DNA from: Sulfurovum sp.
Lineage (GTDB): Bacteria > Campylobacterota > Campylobacteria > Campylobacterales > Sulfurovaceae
NCBI GenBank assembly: GCA_015493425.1
Contig: WGDG01000061.1
Coordinates: 1-5,234 of the forward strand
Length of the DNA: 5,234 nt
Reading direction: 5' to 3'
Part shown: positions 4,493-5,234 of the stretch, one piece after another
Position numbering within the stretch: the stretch's first letter is position 1
How the letters are laid out: every line of letters starts with the position of its first letter
Translations under genes and position numbers: made by a program
Notes under the pieces: model-generated
What the model was told of the DNA's origin: nothing
The model's input: only the letters and a program-made list of their open reading frames with translations
The model's database searches: none

Positions 4493-5234
4493 TTATGCCT
4501 GTTTCTTCTGTTGTATTTCAATATTGAGTGCTTCAAAGAGTGTCAAAATATTCTCATCCAAATCCGCTTCTCCCATAATGATTTTGTCTGCATGTATGGA
4601 GAGCAGATAGGCAACCAGCCGAAATGCTTTTCCCTTGGGCGCGGCTGCAGCATGGTTTTTTACTGTCTGACTGCCGAGGTTCTCTCCGTCGGGCCCGAAA
4701 TGGGTAATCTCCAGCCAGGCAGTCTGTCCAAAATGGGTGCTCAGGTGTTCTCTGTCTTCATCCAAAAGCCTGACCACTGTCCGGTATGGAGGATGGTCCG
4801 GTTCATAATGAATGGTCACCGCTTCAAGCGCATCGATATGGCGATGAAGCGCACCCACAACCCTGTCAATACTTGCATGTGCTTTTGCCGCACTCACTTC
4901 AGCCACACGTACTTCCATATCGGCAAAGTAGACACTACCGGATTTGCGCACTCTCAGATAGTTTATATCGGTAATGTCCGGTTCTGCCATGACGATCTTT
5001 CGGATGGTCTCGTTCATCTCTATATCGGCGGCATCGAGTAAAGAGAGCAGCCCCTCTTTCAGCACGTCGTACGCTCCTTTGAGGATCATCAGTACGATGA
5101 TGATCACCGAGATCTCCTGGGCATAAGGCACTTTGTAGTGGTGTGCGACCAGCCCGATGACGACAATCATCCCCGCCCCGATGTCTCCCAGCCAGCTCAC
5201 CGCATCGCCTTTGACACCCGGCCACCCGAGCCGC
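4493..5234 (-). CDS. CDF-family cation transporter with C-terminal NifX/NifB-like domain (partial, N-terminus off window)
   Basis: The frame is open from the right edge; 246 residues to the stop at 4493 are visible, and the GTG near 5200 is internal. The visible part begins at membrane segment 5 (GVKGDAVSWLGDIGAGM), continues through segment 6 (ISVIIIVLMILKGAYDVL), then a cytoplasmic CDF dimerisation domain (about 4799-5038) with the usual LLDAAD, RVRKSGSVYFADMEV and VTIHYEP blocks. A further domain follows (about 4511-4783): VVRLLDEDREHLSTHFGQT, a hydrophobic strand, then ADKIIMGEADLDENILTLF. The S-x-HFG motif and later strand-helix match the dinitrogenase iron-molybdenum cofactor (NifX/NafY/NifB C-terminal) fold, which binds metal cofactors. 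The fusion is inferred from pattern. The membrane-5 metal site looks atypical (S-x3-D rather than H-x3-D or D-x3-D). The gene is separated from the next operon by 100 bases and is probably transcribed independently. Confidence 0.82.
   Translation of the reverse strand, partial: RLGWPGVKGDAVSWLGDIGAGMIVVIGLVAHHYKVPYAQEISVIIIVLMILKGAYDVLKEGLLSLLDAADIEMNETIRKIVMAEPDITDINYLRVRKSGSVYFADMEVRVAEVSAAKAHASIDRVVGALHRHIDALEAVTIHYEPDHPPYRTVVRLLDEDREHLSTHFGQTAWLEITHFGPDGENLGSQTVKNHAAAAPKGKAFRLVAYLLSIHADKIIMGEADLDENILTLFEALNIEIQQKKQA

Noticed and set aside
5198..5200. GTG at 5200 as the start of the right-hand CDF gene
   Set aside because: The frame stays open to the window edge and the upstream residues (RLGWPGVKGDA) continue membrane segment 5, so the GTG is an internal valine codon.
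1..5234. CRISPR arrays, tRNA or rRNA genes, insertion sequences, attachment sites
   Set aside because: No regularly spaced repeats, cloverleaf-like segments, transposase frames or terminal inverted repeats were seen, and coding genes fill almost all of the window.

Overview
All eight supported genes lie on the minus strand, so transcription runs from high to low coordinates. The window suggests a chemolithotrophic Campylobacterota (epsilonproteobacterium), perhaps Sulfurovum- or Sulfurimonas-like. The reasons are compact overlapping genes, A-rich AAGGA-type ribosome binding sites, a TATAAT promoter without a good -35 box, and rhodanese, TauE and CDF genes together. This assignment is inference from style; no rRNA or other marker is present.

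Layout in transcription order. (1) Bases 4493-5234 hold the 3' part of a cation diffusion facilitator (CDF) gene that enters from the right edge. It carries an extra C-terminal domain resembling the NifX/NifB dinitrogenase-cofactor fold. (2) Bases 4393-4492 are the only real intergenic region. It holds a TATAAT -10 box and, immediately downstream, a 20-bp inverted repeat typical of a TetR-family operator. (3) A seven-gene co-directional run follows: a Tat-exported protein with two antibiotic-biosynthesis-monooxygenase-like (ABM-like) halves; a complete CzcD/ZitB-type zinc CDF exporter with a GTG start; two small single-domain rhodaneses in tandem; a TauE/SafE-family membrane permease; an 81-residue charged protein; and the first 259 residues of an alginate-export-family outer-membrane beta-barrel, cut by the left edge. 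Gaps within the run are 12, 10, -1, 3, 1 and -22 bases, so it is very probably one operon with translational coupling.

The operon supplies a component to every envelope layer: cytoplasmic sulfur-handling proteins, two inner-membrane exporters, a Tat substrate outside the inner membrane, and an outer-membrane channel. A plausible but unproven reading is an inducible module that detoxifies or exports a metal, sulfur or small organic compound, switched by a TetR-type repressor encoded elsewhere. The most notable items are the operator-promoter arrangement, the Tat/ABM-like protein heading the operon, the CDF-NifX-like fusion next door, and the divergent pair of rhodaneses.
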